DNA of 64,000 bases from Fischerella muscicola SAG 1427-1 = PCC 73103 (GCF_000317245.1 NZ_AJLJ01000182.1:1-64000), one strand, 5' to 3'; positions 18,890 to 27,676 are shown, numbered from the stretch's first letter. Made by a program: numbers and translations. The notes: generated from the sequence alone by a model not told the origin.

Positions 18890-19039
18890 CGCCCGCTACA
18901 AGATACTTTTTAAGTAATATTGCTTAAATTTAAATAAAAGTTAGTTATAAAAATGACAAATATTTGTGGATTTTCCTGAGCCATAATTCAGCTTCTGTAA
19001 GCCAAGCTAATACTAGAAAACTTACAGGAGTATAAATTC

Positions 19040-19435
19040 ATGCCTCGTCTCAAACGTTCATCCCGCATTCTACAAAAAGCTCAGTCAAGGTTTTTAGGAC
19101 TTCAAGCCATTAATCCAAACTTAGATTTTGGAAATGCTGGTAACTTGCAAAAACTAAAACAACAAATAGAACAGTTACAGGCTAAACTTGATACTTATAA
19201 TACAGCCATAACAGTTATCGACTCTTCTAAAATCGATATTGAGCTGCTAGAAAAAGGCTTAAGCGCTCTGTGTGAAAGGTTACTACTTGCAGTTGCCGTA
19301 GAATACGGTAAAGATAGCCAAGAATATATGATGGCTGGTGGTGTTCGCAAAAGCGATCGCATCCGTAAAAGCAAAGCCAACCGCTTAAAAGCTTCTCTAG
19401 AAGAAGCACCTACTGAGAATGTTCAAACTGCTTGA
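19040..19435 (+). CDS. Conserved-looking 131-aa protein with coiled coil
   Basis: I cannot assign a function. The start is supported by ACAGGAG about 8 nt upstream of the ATG. The N-terminus is very basic (MPRLKRSSRILQKAQSR). Residues about 35-55 (LQKLKQQIEQLQAKLDTY) form a likely coiled coil. A central helix (ELLEKGLSALCERLLLAV) and a basic KSDRIRKSKANRLKASL stretch follow. The high positive charge suggests nucleic-acid binding, but that is only inference. It stands alone between the MITE and the convergent tldD-like gene. Confidence 0.75.
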   Translation: MPRLKRSSRILQKAQSRFLGLQAINPNLDFGNAGNLQKLKQQIEQLQAKLDTYNTAITVIDSSKIDIELLEKGLSALCERLLLAVAVEYGKDSQEYMMAGGVRKSDRIRKSKANRLKASLEEAPTENVQTA

Positions 19436-19552
19436 AAAGGAATTTTAAAACTTGAAAATGGGTGTGGGGTGTAGGGGAGAATAACACTTTCATGCTTGTT
19501 ACTGCCTTCTGACTTGTTTCTTCAGAGATGACTTATTTCTCTTCAGATTTGC

Positions 19553-20947
19553 TCAGGCTTCTCCACCAACAACCACATCGCGTATTCGCAGACTTGGCCC
19601 ACCACAACCTACAGATAAACCATTTTGTCCACCTTTGCCACAACCACCGGATTCGTCCCAGTAAAAGTCGTCACCAATTGCTTCCATATCTGTGAGGGTT
19701 TGAAATACGTTTCCTGAAAGAGTTACATCTTTGACTGGTTCAGCTATTCTGCCATTTCTAATCATCCATGCTTCCCCAGCGCTAAAGGTAAACATTTCGC
19801 CGTTAGTCATTCCACCCAACCAGTTACGGGCATAAACTCCTTCTTTAATCCCACTAAATAAATCAGCTACAGGTGTTTCACCTTTTTCTATCCATGTGTT
19901 AGTCATACGGACAATGGGTGTGTAGTGATAATTAAGACACCTAGCATTACCTGTTGCTGTTTCCCCTAATTTCCCTGCTGTTTCGCGAGAATGCAATCTT
20001 CCTACCAAGATTCCATCTTGAATTAACTGCGTAGTTTTAGCAGGTGTTCCTTCGTCATCATATGAATAACTACCTCTATGTCCATTTGGGGCTGCACCAT
20101 CAAAAATTTGCAATTCTTTGGGGCCAAACCTGCGTCCAATCGTCATAACTTCTAGCAAATCTGGGTTTTCGTAAGCCATATCTGCTTCTGAAAGATGTCC
20201 AAAGGCTTCATGGACAAATAAACCAGTAAGAATGGGATCAATAACTACAGTGTAGGTATTACCTTTGACTGATGGCAGTGCTAAGGCTGCTACTGCTCTT
20301 TGGGCGGCGCTTTTGACTTGAATGTCTAGATTCATTAAATCTTCAAAAGCTTGGCGAGAACCGATGGTTTCTCTACCAGTTTGGACAGTATCATGATCTC
20401 TGGCTGTGGCAGCAAAACGCATTTCCATGTCTACCCAAGATTGTTCAATGAAAGTTCCTTCACTAGTAGCGATGATTACTTTTTGGCTAGTATCACTGTA
20501 GCGTACAGATGTGGCGGTGATACGATGATCTACACTTTTGAGGAGATCACAATAGCGATCGCACACTTCTTTTTTGCGAGTCAAGGAAACATGTCGGGGG
20601 TTAGTACCTGTTAAGGGTAATTGACAGACTGCTTGCACTGCTTCAATGGGAGCAAGTATAGTTTCTTCATCACCAACCATGCGAGCCGCAGCAATTGCTT
20701 CTTCGATGCGTTCAGCAATTGTTGTCAAGTGATTGAAACTGCTGAATCCCCATCCACCTTTATAAGCAGCACGAATATGTCCACCGATGGAGATAGATTC
20801 ACTAAGAGTTTCTAATTTTTCGCCACGCAAAAATATATCTGTACCTTCAGCTTCTTCTAGGCGAATCATTAAATAATCTACCCGCGATGAATAGCGCTGA
20901 AGTAAATCAGAAAGCAAATTCTGCACATCCACAAGTAAGCTAGGCAT
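19553..20947 (-). CDS. tldD: TldD/PmbA-family metalloprotease
   Basis: A 464-aa member of the TldD/TldE (PmbA) zinc protease family, which degrades unfolded peptides and matures some modified peptides. The zinc motif HEAFGH (HExxxH) lies at residues 246-251 within a glycine-rich core. This marks it as the catalytic TldD-type subunit rather than TldE. The family regions DEGTPAKTTQLIQDGIL, GNARC and NWLGGMTNGEMFTFSAGEAW are all present. The length fits the family. No tldE/pmbA partner is seen next to it. Minus strand, solitary. Confidence 0.94.
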   Translation of the reverse strand: MPSLLVDVQNLLSDLLQRYSSRVDYLMIRLEEAEGTDIFLRGEKLETLSESISIGGHIRAAYKGGWGFSSFNHLTTIAERIEEAIAAARMVGDEETILAPIEAVQAVCQLPLTGTNPRHVSLTRKKEVCDRYCDLLKSVDHRITATSVRYSDTSQKVIIATSEGTFIEQSWVDMEMRFAATARDHDTVQTGRETIGSRQAFEDLMNLDIQVKSAAQRAVAALALPSVKGNTYTVVIDPILTGLFVHEAFGHLSEADMAYENPDLLEVMTIGRRFGPKELQIFDGAAPNGHRGSYSYDDEGTPAKTTQLIQDGILVGRLHSRETAGKLGETATGNARCLNYHYTPIVRMTNTWIEKGETPVADLFSGIKEGVYARNWLGGMTNGEMFTFSAGEAWMIRNGRIAEPVKDVTLSGNVFQTLTDMEAIGDDFYWDESGGCGKGGQNGLSVGCGGPSLRIRDVVVGGEA

Positions 20948-20998
20948 TTGGCTGCTAGGAACAACGACGACTTGAATTTATAAGGGATAGGTTGAAAA

Positions 20999-21053
20999 CC
21001 CCGTGCTTTCAAGCCGGGGATGAAAACCACGATGCAGGGTTTACCCTGCCGTG
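20999..21053 (+). repeat. Two hairpins resembling IS200/IS605-type ends
   Basis: The first hairpin, CCCCGTGCTTTCAAGCCGGGG (20999-21019), pairs CCCCG with CGGGG and GCTT with AAGC around a 2-nt loop, leaving one bulged T. The second (21028-21053) has GCAGGGT/ACCCTGC capped by TT, flanked by CACG/CGTG. Hairpins like these lie at the ends of IS200/IS605 elements, and a tnpB fragment follows 85 bp downstream. They lie just upstream of the tldD start. Confidence 0.6.
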
Positions 21054-21137
21054 ATGCTATTTAAAATCTTCATATAACATTATGCTTGACGTGCTAGCAC
21101 AAATACAGTGTTGGTTAGGTCGAGCTGATGATCATTT

Positions 21138-21227
21138 ATGAGTTCTTGTGTTTGTCCTCATTGCGGGTACACAGAAGACAAAAATGCAGCAATCAATATC
21201 TTGAGATTAGGACTCAGTACCGTGTGA
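21138..21227 (+). pseudogene. TnpB C-terminal remnant
   Basis: An ATG-initiated 29-codon frame reads CVCPHCGYTEDKNAAINILR followed by LGLSTV and a stop. It matches the second half of the TnpB zinc ribbon (CPxCG) and the RuvC-III motif DxNAAxNI. The rest of TnpB, including RuvC-I and RuvC-II, is absent, so it cannot encode a nuclease. It is the debris of an IS200/IS605-type element, consistent with the end-like hairpins just upstream. Confidence 0.8.
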
Positions 21228-21238
21228 TACACAGGAAC

Positions 21239-22162
21239 TTATCTAGCCCATTGTTGCAAAATATAAGCGTAAAAAGCTTCTCTATCTACTTTATCCATTG
21301 CGTAAATTTTCCGACCTCCAGATACTATTTTTGTACGTCCCTGACTAGAACCAGAAGTGATAATTTCGGTTTCCCACTCCCTTAGTTGATATAATTCTGG
21401 GCAAGCTAAATAAGCTGTTGCTAGTACGTCCCAAAAATAATAATCCTGGGGAATCACCAATGCGTAACATTGTCCTGCTAAATCTGAAATCGGATAGTGA
21501 CGTTGTTGTCCCATTTTTCGGACGATTTCAGATGTTACAGGTACATTATTAGTTAAATCTAGAGGACACATAATAATTTCAATTTGGGTTTCCCATACCC
21601 GTGATGCGGAAACTGCGTCCCAATAAACATTCCATTCTGCGGAACCATCTTGTCCTGGTTCCCAATTTTTCTCCACATTACCAGGGACATTTAGCGCCCC
21701 TCCCATCCAGACGATTTTTTGAATTTTGGCTTCAATATCTGGTGCTTTATCTAATGCTGTTGCGATCGTTGTGAGAGGGCCAGTTATCATTAGCGTCACA
21801 GGTTCTGGTGCTTCTCGCAACACTTTCACCATAAAATCCTGACCAGGTTCTGAGACTAGAGGTGTAATTATGCGATCGCTTTGATTGAGAATTGGGAAAT
21901 GGTCTACTACAAAAGAATCACGACGATAAAGATAGGGAAAAGGATTTATCCCACGGACAGTACTTTCTGCAACTCTAATATGAGAACCTCCCATCAAATC
22001 CAGGATTTTACGTGTAGCACTAACAGCAGGTTGAATATAGCAATCAGCAGGAGTGACGACTACGCCAAGAAGTTGAATATGATCCATAGTCATCAGTAGC
22101 ATGGTCGCTAAGTAGTCATCTACACCACCATCGTGATCCATTAATACAAGTTGTTTAGACAT
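21239..22162 (-). CDS. Inosine-uridine-preferring nucleoside hydrolase family
   Basis: A 307-aa enzyme expected to cleave the N-glycosidic bond of ribonucleosides, giving base and ribose. The N-terminal calcium-site signature appears as LMDHDGGVDDYLA (DxDxxxDD type, residues 8-20). Typical later blocks are LMITGPLTTIATAL, KIVWMGGALNVPGNV and EWNVYWDAVSA. The length is normal. It is divergent from the deaminase gene, with only 17 bp between the two start codons, so the two share a promoter region and probably a salvage pathway: nucleoside to base, then base deamination. Exact substrate not determinable. Confidence 0.9.
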   Translation of the reverse strand: MSKQLVLMDHDGGVDDYLATMLLMTMDHIQLLGVVVTPADCYIQPAVSATRKILDLMGGSHIRVAESTVRGINPFPYLYRRDSFVVDHFPILNQSDRIITPLVSEPGQDFMVKVLREAPEPVTLMITGPLTTIATALDKAPDIEAKIQKIVWMGGALNVPGNVEKNWEPGQDGSAEWNVYWDAVSASRVWETQIEIIMCPLDLTNNVPVTSEIVRKMGQQRHYPISDLAGQCYALVIPQDYYFWDVLATAYLACPELYQLREWETEIITSGSSQGRTKIVSGGRKIYAMDKVDREAFYAYILQQWAR

Positions 22163-22179
22163 AACAGGAGAACTAAAAA

Positions 22180-22611
22180 ATGGATGAGTTTATGAAAGCT
22201 GCTATTGACGAAGCCAAACAAGGTAGACAAGAAGGCGGGATTCCCATTGGTTCGGTGCTTGTCAAAGATGACAAAATTGTCGGTAGAGGACATAACAAGC
22301 GCGTCCAAGATAACGATCCTGTCACCCACGCCGAAATTGATTGTCTTCGCAACGCTGGTAGAATTGGCAGCTACAGAGGTACAACACTCTATTCAACCTT
22401 AATGCCGTGCTATTTGTGTGCTGGTGCAGTCGTGCAATTTGGGATCAAAAAAGTTATAGCCGCAGAATCTAGAACTTTTCCTGGCGCCAAAGAATTTATG
22501 GTATCCCGTGGCGTCGAAGTCATTGATTTAGACTTAGAAGAATGCGAAAAAATGATGAGTGAATTTATTCAACAAAATCCAGAACTATGGAACGAAGATA
22601 TTGGGAATTGA
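22180..22611 (+). CDS. Cytosine deaminase-like nucleobase deaminase
   Basis: A 143-aa zinc-dependent deaminase of the cytidine-deaminase superfamily. The zinc ligands are in THAEIDCLRNAGR (HAE, His plus catalytic Glu) and TLMPCYLCAGAV (PCxxC). The C-terminal ending WNEDIGN and the pattern TLYSTLMPCYLCAGA closely follow yeast-type cytosine deaminase (Fcy1), more than guanine or tRNA-adenosine deaminases. It is divergently paired with the nucleoside hydrolase gene. Likely activity: cytosine to uracil in salvage. Family call strong, substrate inferred. Confidence 0.88.
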   Translation: MDEFMKAAIDEAKQGRQEGGIPIGSVLVKDDKIVGRGHNKRVQDNDPVTHAEIDCLRNAGRIGSYRGTTLYSTLMPCYLCAGAVVQFGIKKVIAAESRTFPGAKEFMVSRGVEVIDLDLEECEKMMSEFIQQNPELWNEDIGN

Positions 22612-22975
22612 AGGCGAAGGTTAAAAAGTAAGTCGGCGCTAATATTTCAAGCACTGACTCCCCTATAGTGATTTTATTTTTACTTTATAAATCAATACGT
22701 AAGCAAAATGGCAGATTGCTTACTCAAACAGGAGTTTGTTTTCTCAAACCCCAGTTTGTTTTCTCATTTCGGTAAAATAAGTAAGTAAACTGCAGTTTGC
22801 TTACTCAAAATGCCATTTTGCTTTCTCATTTCAGTAATTCACGTACTCAATAATAGCGATCGCTACAAATGAAAAATGACTATTGTACAGACGCAATTAA
22901 TCGCATCTCTTGTAAAGACGCGTAGACGCTCCTAAGAGCGGCTTCAAGGTAAGAGTATAATCGCGTCTCTACTTT
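22612..22975. other. Intergenic region with phased short repeats
   Basis: No gene is seen. Positions 22701-22823 carry five imperfect copies of a 20-bp unit (AGTTTGTTTTCTCAAACCCC-like) framed by a perfect 13-bp inverted repeat, AAGCAAAATGGCA / TGCCATTTTGCTT. A GCGATCGC octamer and pieces of the GAGACGCGATTAATCGCGTC palindrome family follow at about 22880-22975. Confidence 0.6.
22701..22823. repeat. Short direct repeats framed by an inverted repeat
   Basis: The motif (A/T)TTTG(C/T)TT(A/T)CTCA occurs five times. The 13-bp inverted repeat lies at 22701-22713 and 22811-22823. A local palindrome AAGTAAACTGCAGTTTGCTT sits in the middle. I do not know this family. Confidence 0.65.
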
Positions 22976-24634
22976 ATGCCTACAATACATTTAAAATCTA
23001 TGGCTTCACCACCCCAGTTGCTAACTGATCCATTTCTACAACTTCCAACTCCAAATTCAGTACGAGTTGTGTGGTTTACTGAATTTGCTGGTAACAAACA
23101 TCTAGTTTTCTATGGTGAAAATTTAGCGACAAAAGTTTTAGCCACAACAACTAAACTTAGCCGCACTCGTGAAGATCAACAATCAAGAGTCGCAAATCAA
23201 ACCCAAGATGGACAAATTTACCAACATCCTGTTCTACGTCACATCTGGAGACACGAAGCTGAGGTCACAGGTTTAATTCCCAACACCAAAATTGCTTACC
23301 AAGTTACGAGTATACGGGAAGATAATCAAAGTGTCAGTAGTGATGTGTTTAGCCTCGCGCCTACTCCTCTACCCAACACACCACTTAAAATTCTCCTTAC
23401 CTCTGATCACCAAATCAAGCCGATGGTAGCCGCCAACTTACAAAAAGTTGTAGAAACAATTGGACAACCAGATGCAGTTTGGTTTGCTGGTGATTTGGTG
23501 AATATTCCCGATCGCGCCAGTGAATGGTTTGATGATCATCGGGGTGGTGCATTTTTTCCCTGTTTACAAGGTCGTGCTAATTATCAACTAGAACATAATA
23601 GTATAAAAACAAGCTACACTGGCGGAGAAATTATTCAACATGCACCCATGTTTACTTGTATTGGTAATCACGAAATCATGGGAAGGTATGCAAAAACAGG
23701 TAGCTTAAGCGAAGAATTTAACGATACTATTCCCCATACAGCAGCCCTCCAATTATATGGAGAGAAATCCCTCAAAGAAAATTCTTTTAATACCGATACC
23801 TACGAAGAAATTTTTACTTTACCTGACAGAAAAACTTACTACGCAACCAGCTTTGGTGATGTGCGTTTAGTAGTGCTTTATGCTACCAATATGTGGCGCT
23901 ACATCACTAATGAAGGTAAGTACAAAGGAAAATATGGCGAACCAGAACTAGAATTAAACAATCCTGAAAATTGGGGTTACGGACAGCACATCTACGAACC
24001 AATAGCCAAAGGAAGTGAACAATACAACTGGTTAGTGCAAGAACTCAACAACCCTGAGTTTAAACAAGCCAAGTATAAAGTCGTGATGCTGCATCATCCG
24101 CCTCATACTTTAGGCGATAATATTGTCCCTACCTATACTGATCCTGTACAGATTATTGAACGGGATGAAGCTGGTAACATTCAGGCAGTGCGTTATGAAT
24201 ATCCTAAACAAGCAGACTATATTATTCGCGATGTGCTGCCATTATTAGAAGCAGCCGAAGTGCAGTTAGTATTTTTTGGTCATTCCCATTTATGGAATCG
24301 GTTTTGCAGTCCATCAGGAATGCACTTTTTAGAAACTTCTAATGTTGGTAATTCTTACGGTGCTGCGTACGGTGAAATTACACGCAAGAACTTACCACCC
24401 TGGGAAAGTCAGGATTATGCGCCAAGTGGTGATCCCTGGGGATTAGAACCAGTCACACCTACAATTGCGCCAATATTACCTGAAAATGGTCAACCGATGC
24501 CCTATATTAGCAGTAACGAAATTACTGTTTTTAGTATCTTTGATACAGCTATGGGTACGGTGAGCAGCTATCGTTTTGATACCCGCGAGCCAGATTCAGA
24601 GGTAATTAAATTTGATGAGTTTAAACTGAAGTAG
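22976..24634 (+). CDS. Calcineurin-like metallophosphoesterase with N-terminal fibronectin-like domain
   Basis: A 552-aa phosphoesterase resembling purple-acid-phosphatase-type enzymes. Residues about 10-130 form a fibronectin-III-like domain. The metal-binding blocks follow in order: TSDHQIKP, WFAGDLVNI (GD), CIGNHEIMG (GNHE), MLHHPPHT and FFGHSHLW (GHxH). No signal peptide is evident at the N-terminus, so location is uncertain. MASPPQ at 23000 is an alternative start. The usual insert between motifs is long. It ends 12 bp from the convergent AraC-family gene. Substrate unknown. Confidence 0.88.
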   Translation: MPTIHLKSMASPPQLLTDPFLQLPTPNSVRVVWFTEFAGNKHLVFYGENLATKVLATTTKLSRTREDQQSRVANQTQDGQIYQHPVLRHIWRHEAEVTGLIPNTKIAYQVTSIREDNQSVSSDVFSLAPTPLPNTPLKILLTSDHQIKPMVAANLQKVVETIGQPDAVWFAGDLVNIPDRASEWFDDHRGGAFFPCLQGRANYQLEHNSIKTSYTGGEIIQHAPMFTCIGNHEIMGRYAKTGSLSEEFNDTIPHTAALQLYGEKSLKENSFNTDTYEEIFTLPDRKTYYATSFGDVRLVVLYATNMWRYITNEGKYKGKYGEPELELNNPENWGYGQHIYEPIAKGSEQYNWLVQELNNPEFKQAKYKVVMLHHPPHTLGDNIVPTYTDPVQIIERDEAGNIQAVRYEYPKQADYIIRDVLPLLEAAEVQLVFFGHSHLWNRFCSPSGMHFLETSNVGNSYGAAYGEITRKNLPPWESQDYAPSGDPWGLEPVTPTIAPILPENGQPMPYISSNEITVFSIFDTAMGTVSSYRFDTREPDSEVIKFDEFKLK

Positions 24635-24646
24635 TTAGCGGTTAAT

Positions 24647-25519
24647 TTAATTTTCTCTGTATCCTGTGGGTGTCATACCTGTAAGTTGTCGAAACTGTTT
24701 ACTCAGATGACTATGGCTATTGAAACCACACAGGAAAGCAATTTCTATAATCGATCGCTCTGTTTGTTTTAACAACTGCTTTGCCTTTTCTATTCGTTGC
24801 TGAAGCAAGTATTGGTAGGGAGCCGTCCCGATCGCTTGCTTAAACAGACGGCTAAAATGAAATTGGCTCATGCCCAGCAACGCTGCTAAATCTGCAAGCT
24901 TGATGTCTTGATGCAGATTGTCGTTGATGTATTCTAAAACTTGAATCAGTTGGCGTTCAGGTAATCCACCCTCGTAAATTGCAAGGCGAGGTGTTACCAC
25001 ACAATATTGTCTGAGTAAATGCACTGCTAAAATATTTGCTAGTGATTCAATGTAAAGCCTTCCACCTAAATTTTCTTGTTTTAGTTCAGCCAGTAGCATC
25101 ATAGCAATTGACTCAATGTGTGGATCGCGAGTCCGAAATTCGGGGAGTAATTCCAGCCGTTCAGGATTGGTGTCAATGGTTTCTCTAGCAACGCTTTGAA
25201 TAAAACCAGACGTAATGCGAATCTGTAAGTAGTGATCATCTCTATCCCAACGGGCAAAAAACGGCATTTTCGCAGGCGTTATACAAAGATCGCCTTTCCC
25301 ATACAACCCCGCGTAGGTCTTACCTCCCTGGATTTGCAGCAAGCGGACTGGACGGGGTGCAAGAGATAGAGAAATCGTGTGTTCGTTGGTGTAATGATAT
25401 TCTCCCTCTCCTGGAGGGTGTTGGAATTGCTCGACCAGAATATTTTCCCAACCCTGGTTTTGACTAGACAAAATGGGTAAGTTAGTACATTCAGTTTGAC
25501 AAGTGGCTGGAGTCTTCAT
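24647..25519 (-). CDS. AraC-family transcriptional regulator
   Basis: A 290-aa regulator. The C-terminal 100 residues form a double helix-turn-helix: DIKLADLAALLGMSQFHFSR and SIIEIAFLCGFNSHSHLSKQ with the closing LTGMTPTGYRE. The N-terminal part is a cupin-like sensing domain. It is divergent from the azoreductase/monooxygenase genes, with its start about 165 bp from theirs. The arrangement suggests it controls those genes in response to an aromatic or quinone compound; that is inference. Confidence 0.92.
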   Translation of the reverse strand: MKTPATCQTECTNLPILSSQNQGWENILVEQFQHPPGEGEYHYTNEHTISLSLAPRPVRLLQIQGGKTYAGLYGKGDLCITPAKMPFFARWDRDDHYLQIRITSGFIQSVARETIDTNPERLELLPEFRTRDPHIESIAMMLLAELKQENLGGRLYIESLANILAVHLLRQYCVVTPRLAIYEGGLPERQLIQVLEYINDNLHQDIKLADLAALLGMSQFHFSRLFKQAIGTAPYQYLLQQRIEKAKQLLKQTERSIIEIAFLCGFNSHSHLSKQFRQLTGMTPTGYREN

Positions 25520-25683
25520 ATTGCAAACCCAATTCGTCTAGTTCCGATTGTATTCACTTTTGGATGTATTCCCATCAAGCAATCGAAAAACTAACAGCAA
25601 TATTTTGACAGTAGCGCAGGAATTAGATAGCTGGATACAGGTGAGTTGACTACGCTGGAATGGTGATAAATTCAGGAATAACT

Positions 25684-26316
25684 ATGGCACATTTGTTACA
25701 TATTGATTCTAGTCCGCGTGGTGAGCGATCGCACTCGAAGAGACTTACAAGAGAATTTGTTGAAGCTTGGAAGCAAGCACATCCAGCTAATGTCGTCACC
25801 TATCGAGATGTTGGTTGCAATCCCGTTCCCCATGTTGATGAACCGTGGATTGCAGCAGCTTATACACCGCCAGAACAACACACACCTCAATTACAGGAAG
25901 CAATTCGCCTCAGCGACCAACTAGTGGACGAATTCTTAGGGGCTGATATCTATGTCATTGGCATTCCCATGTACAATTTCAGCATTCCCAGTACATTCAA
26001 AGCTTATATTGATCAAATTGTGCGTCCTGGGCGAACCTTTACATTTGAACCAGAGAATCCCGAAAAACCTTACAAACCCCTAGTACTGGGTAAAAAAATG
26101 TTTATCATTTCAGCACGAGGGGGTTCGGGCTTTGGAACGGGTGGAAAATACGAGAAGCTGAATTATCAAACCCCTTACCTTGCAACAATCTTCGGATTTA
26201 TTGGCATCACCGATATTAAATTTATTGATCTTGAAAACGATGAGTCTGATGGAAAAGAGTTAGCAAATGCGATCGCGGCTGCACGTACCCAAATCGCTCA
26301 ACTTGTTGCAGAATAA
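25684..26316 (+). CDS. azoR: FMN-dependent NADH:quinone/azo oxidoreductase (AzoR family)
   Basis: A 210-aa flavodoxin-fold flavoenzyme that reduces quinones and azo bonds with NAD(P)H. The N-terminal FMN phosphate loop is HIDSSPRGERSHSKRLT. The family block PMYNFSIPSTFKAYIDQIVRPGRTFTF is present in pieces, as is SARGGSGFGTGGKYEKLNYQ. I choose the ATG at 25684 because AGGAATA precedes it at suitable spacing and MAHLLHIDSS is the normal family N-terminus; an in-frame upstream start exists at 25660. It is followed 112 bp later by a flavin monooxygenase gene, which it might supply with reduced flavin. Confidence 0.92.
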   Translation: MAHLLHIDSSPRGERSHSKRLTREFVEAWKQAHPANVVTYRDVGCNPVPHVDEPWIAAAYTPPEQHTPQLQEAIRLSDQLVDEFLGADIYVIGIPMYNFSIPSTFKAYIDQIVRPGRTFTFEPENPEKPYKPLVLGKKMFIISARGGSGFGTGGKYEKLNYQTPYLATIFGFIGITDIKFIDLENDESDGKELANAIAAARTQIAQLVAE

Positions 26317-26428
26317 TGTGGGGATCGGGAAAGGTGGGTTTTATCCGAAATCCCAAGTTATTTCTTGGTAGTTGATTTTAAGTGTTTAAGAAACCAAACA
26401 ACAATCAACTAACAACACAAATAAAAAT

Positions 26429-27676
26429 ATGCGACGAATTGCAATTATTGGAGCAGGACAAGCAGGACTGCACTTGGGTATTGGTCTTGTTGATGCGGGT
26501 TATGCGGTGACATTGTTTAGCGATCGCACTCCAGAAGCGATCCTCAATGGTAAACCAATGGGATTACCATTGTTGTTTCCAGATGCATTGCAACTAGAAC
26601 GTGATTTGGGAATTAATTTCTGGGATGATGCATTTTCTGGTTGCGATCGATTTCGTAATCACGTTTGCGATCCAGAAGGAAATGTGGTTTTGAGTGTATC
26701 CTCTAATTTAGACCAACCCTGGCAAGCTGTAGACCAACGCCTCAAGTTCTTCACTTGGATGCACGAGTTTGTCAACAGAGGTGGTGAACTTGTGATTAAA
26801 GCGATGACACCACAAGATTTAGAAGAATGTGTCCAAAAATACGACTTGGTTGTCGTAGCTGTTGGTAGGGGTTCCTTCTCGACTTTGTTTGAAAAAGACG
26901 CTCAAAAAACCAAGCATGAGCAGCCAAAGCGTCACATAGCAGGAGGTCTTTATACTGGACTCAATCAGGGAGAAGCGATTGATTACCGTACCTTCAGAGT
27001 CACTAATTTGCCTGGAATTGGTGAGATGATGCAAGTCCCGTTCTACGCTAAAGACAAACTCCCAGTTTACGCAGTTGCTTTTGAAGCTCATCCTGGCGGA
27101 GTGATGGATCAATTTTCTCAGGTAAAGAGTGGTCAGGAATTGCTAGAGGTGAGTAAAAAGGTAATTAAGCAACTAAGACCGTCTGACTACGAAATTGTTA
27201 AAGATATGGAACTCGTAGACGACCAAGCATGGATTCAGGGTGCAATTACACCAATAGTCCGTCAACCAGTTGGTCATTTACCATCAGGTGCAATAGTCAT
27301 GGGTATTGGCGATGCAGTGATTCTACACGATCCGATCGCTGCACAAGGGGCAAATAACGCCACCAAAATGGCTCATCTGGTTAAGCAACGCATTATCGAA
27401 CATGGTAATCAACGCTTTGATGAGTCATGGATGCAAGGCGTATTCGATGAATTTTGGAATTACGCTCAGTACACCCATACCTTAACCGATTGTTTCTTGG
27501 CTCCCCCAGATCATATGCAAGATCTCATGGTCGCAATGGCCCAAAACCCAGAAGTTCTCAAAGATTACTTCAACGGTATTAACCATCCACCCAGTCTTGC
27601 AACCTGGTTTGATGCTGAAAGCAGTAAGAAATATTTAGCAGAAAAAAGCGAGAAACAGTTATCACAAATAAAGTAG
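26429..27676 (+). CDS. Styrene/indole monooxygenase-like flavoprotein (StyA type)
   Basis: A 415-aa FAD-dependent group E monooxygenase-like protein. The dinucleotide-binding fold opens with RIAIIGAGQAGLHLGIGL. A second FAD motif region is IVMGIGDAVILHDPIAAQGA near 290-310. The whole length and the block CFLAPPDHMQDLMVAMAQNP resemble the StyA subunit of styrene monooxygenase. Such enzymes epoxidise styrene or indole using FADH2 from a separate reductase. No StyB-type reductase is next to it; the upstream AzoR-type flavoprotein is a possible donor. The stop codon lies inside a GTAGAGACGCGATTA palindrome repeat. The natural substrate cannot be told. Confidence 0.88.
   Translation: MRRIAIIGAGQAGLHLGIGLVDAGYAVTLFSDRTPEAILNGKPMGLPLLFPDALQLERDLGINFWDDAFSGCDRFRNHVCDPEGNVVLSVSSNLDQPWQAVDQRLKFFTWMHEFVNRGGELVIKAMTPQDLEECVQKYDLVVVAVGRGSFSTLFEKDAQKTKHEQPKRHIAGGLYTGLNQGEAIDYRTFRVTNLPGIGEMMQVPFYAKDKLPVYAVAFEAHPGGVMDQFSQVKSGQELLEVSKKVIKQLRPSDYEIVKDMELVDDQAWIQGAITPIVRQPVGHLPSGAIVMGIGDAVILHDPIAAQGANNATKMAHLVKQRIIEHGNQRFDESWMQGVFDEFWNYAQYTHTLTDCFLAPPDHMQDLMVAMAQNPEVLKDYFNGINHPPSLATWFDAESSKKYLAEKSEKQLSQIK

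Larger units (their letters stand above)
18295..19039. other. Intergenic region dominated by a MITE
   Basis: No ordinary gene is seen here. A CGCGCAGCATTCCCGCAGGG-type extragenic repeat lies near 18330-18355. The MITE fills 18510-18889. The promoter and Shine-Dalgarno region of the next plus-strand gene occupies the right end (ACAGGAG before the ATG at 19040). Confidence 0.6.

Noticed and set aside
21138-21227. Functional small TnpB-like protein
   Set aside because: Only half the zinc ribbon and RuvC-III remain; the catalytic Asp and Glu of RuvC-I and RuvC-II are missing.
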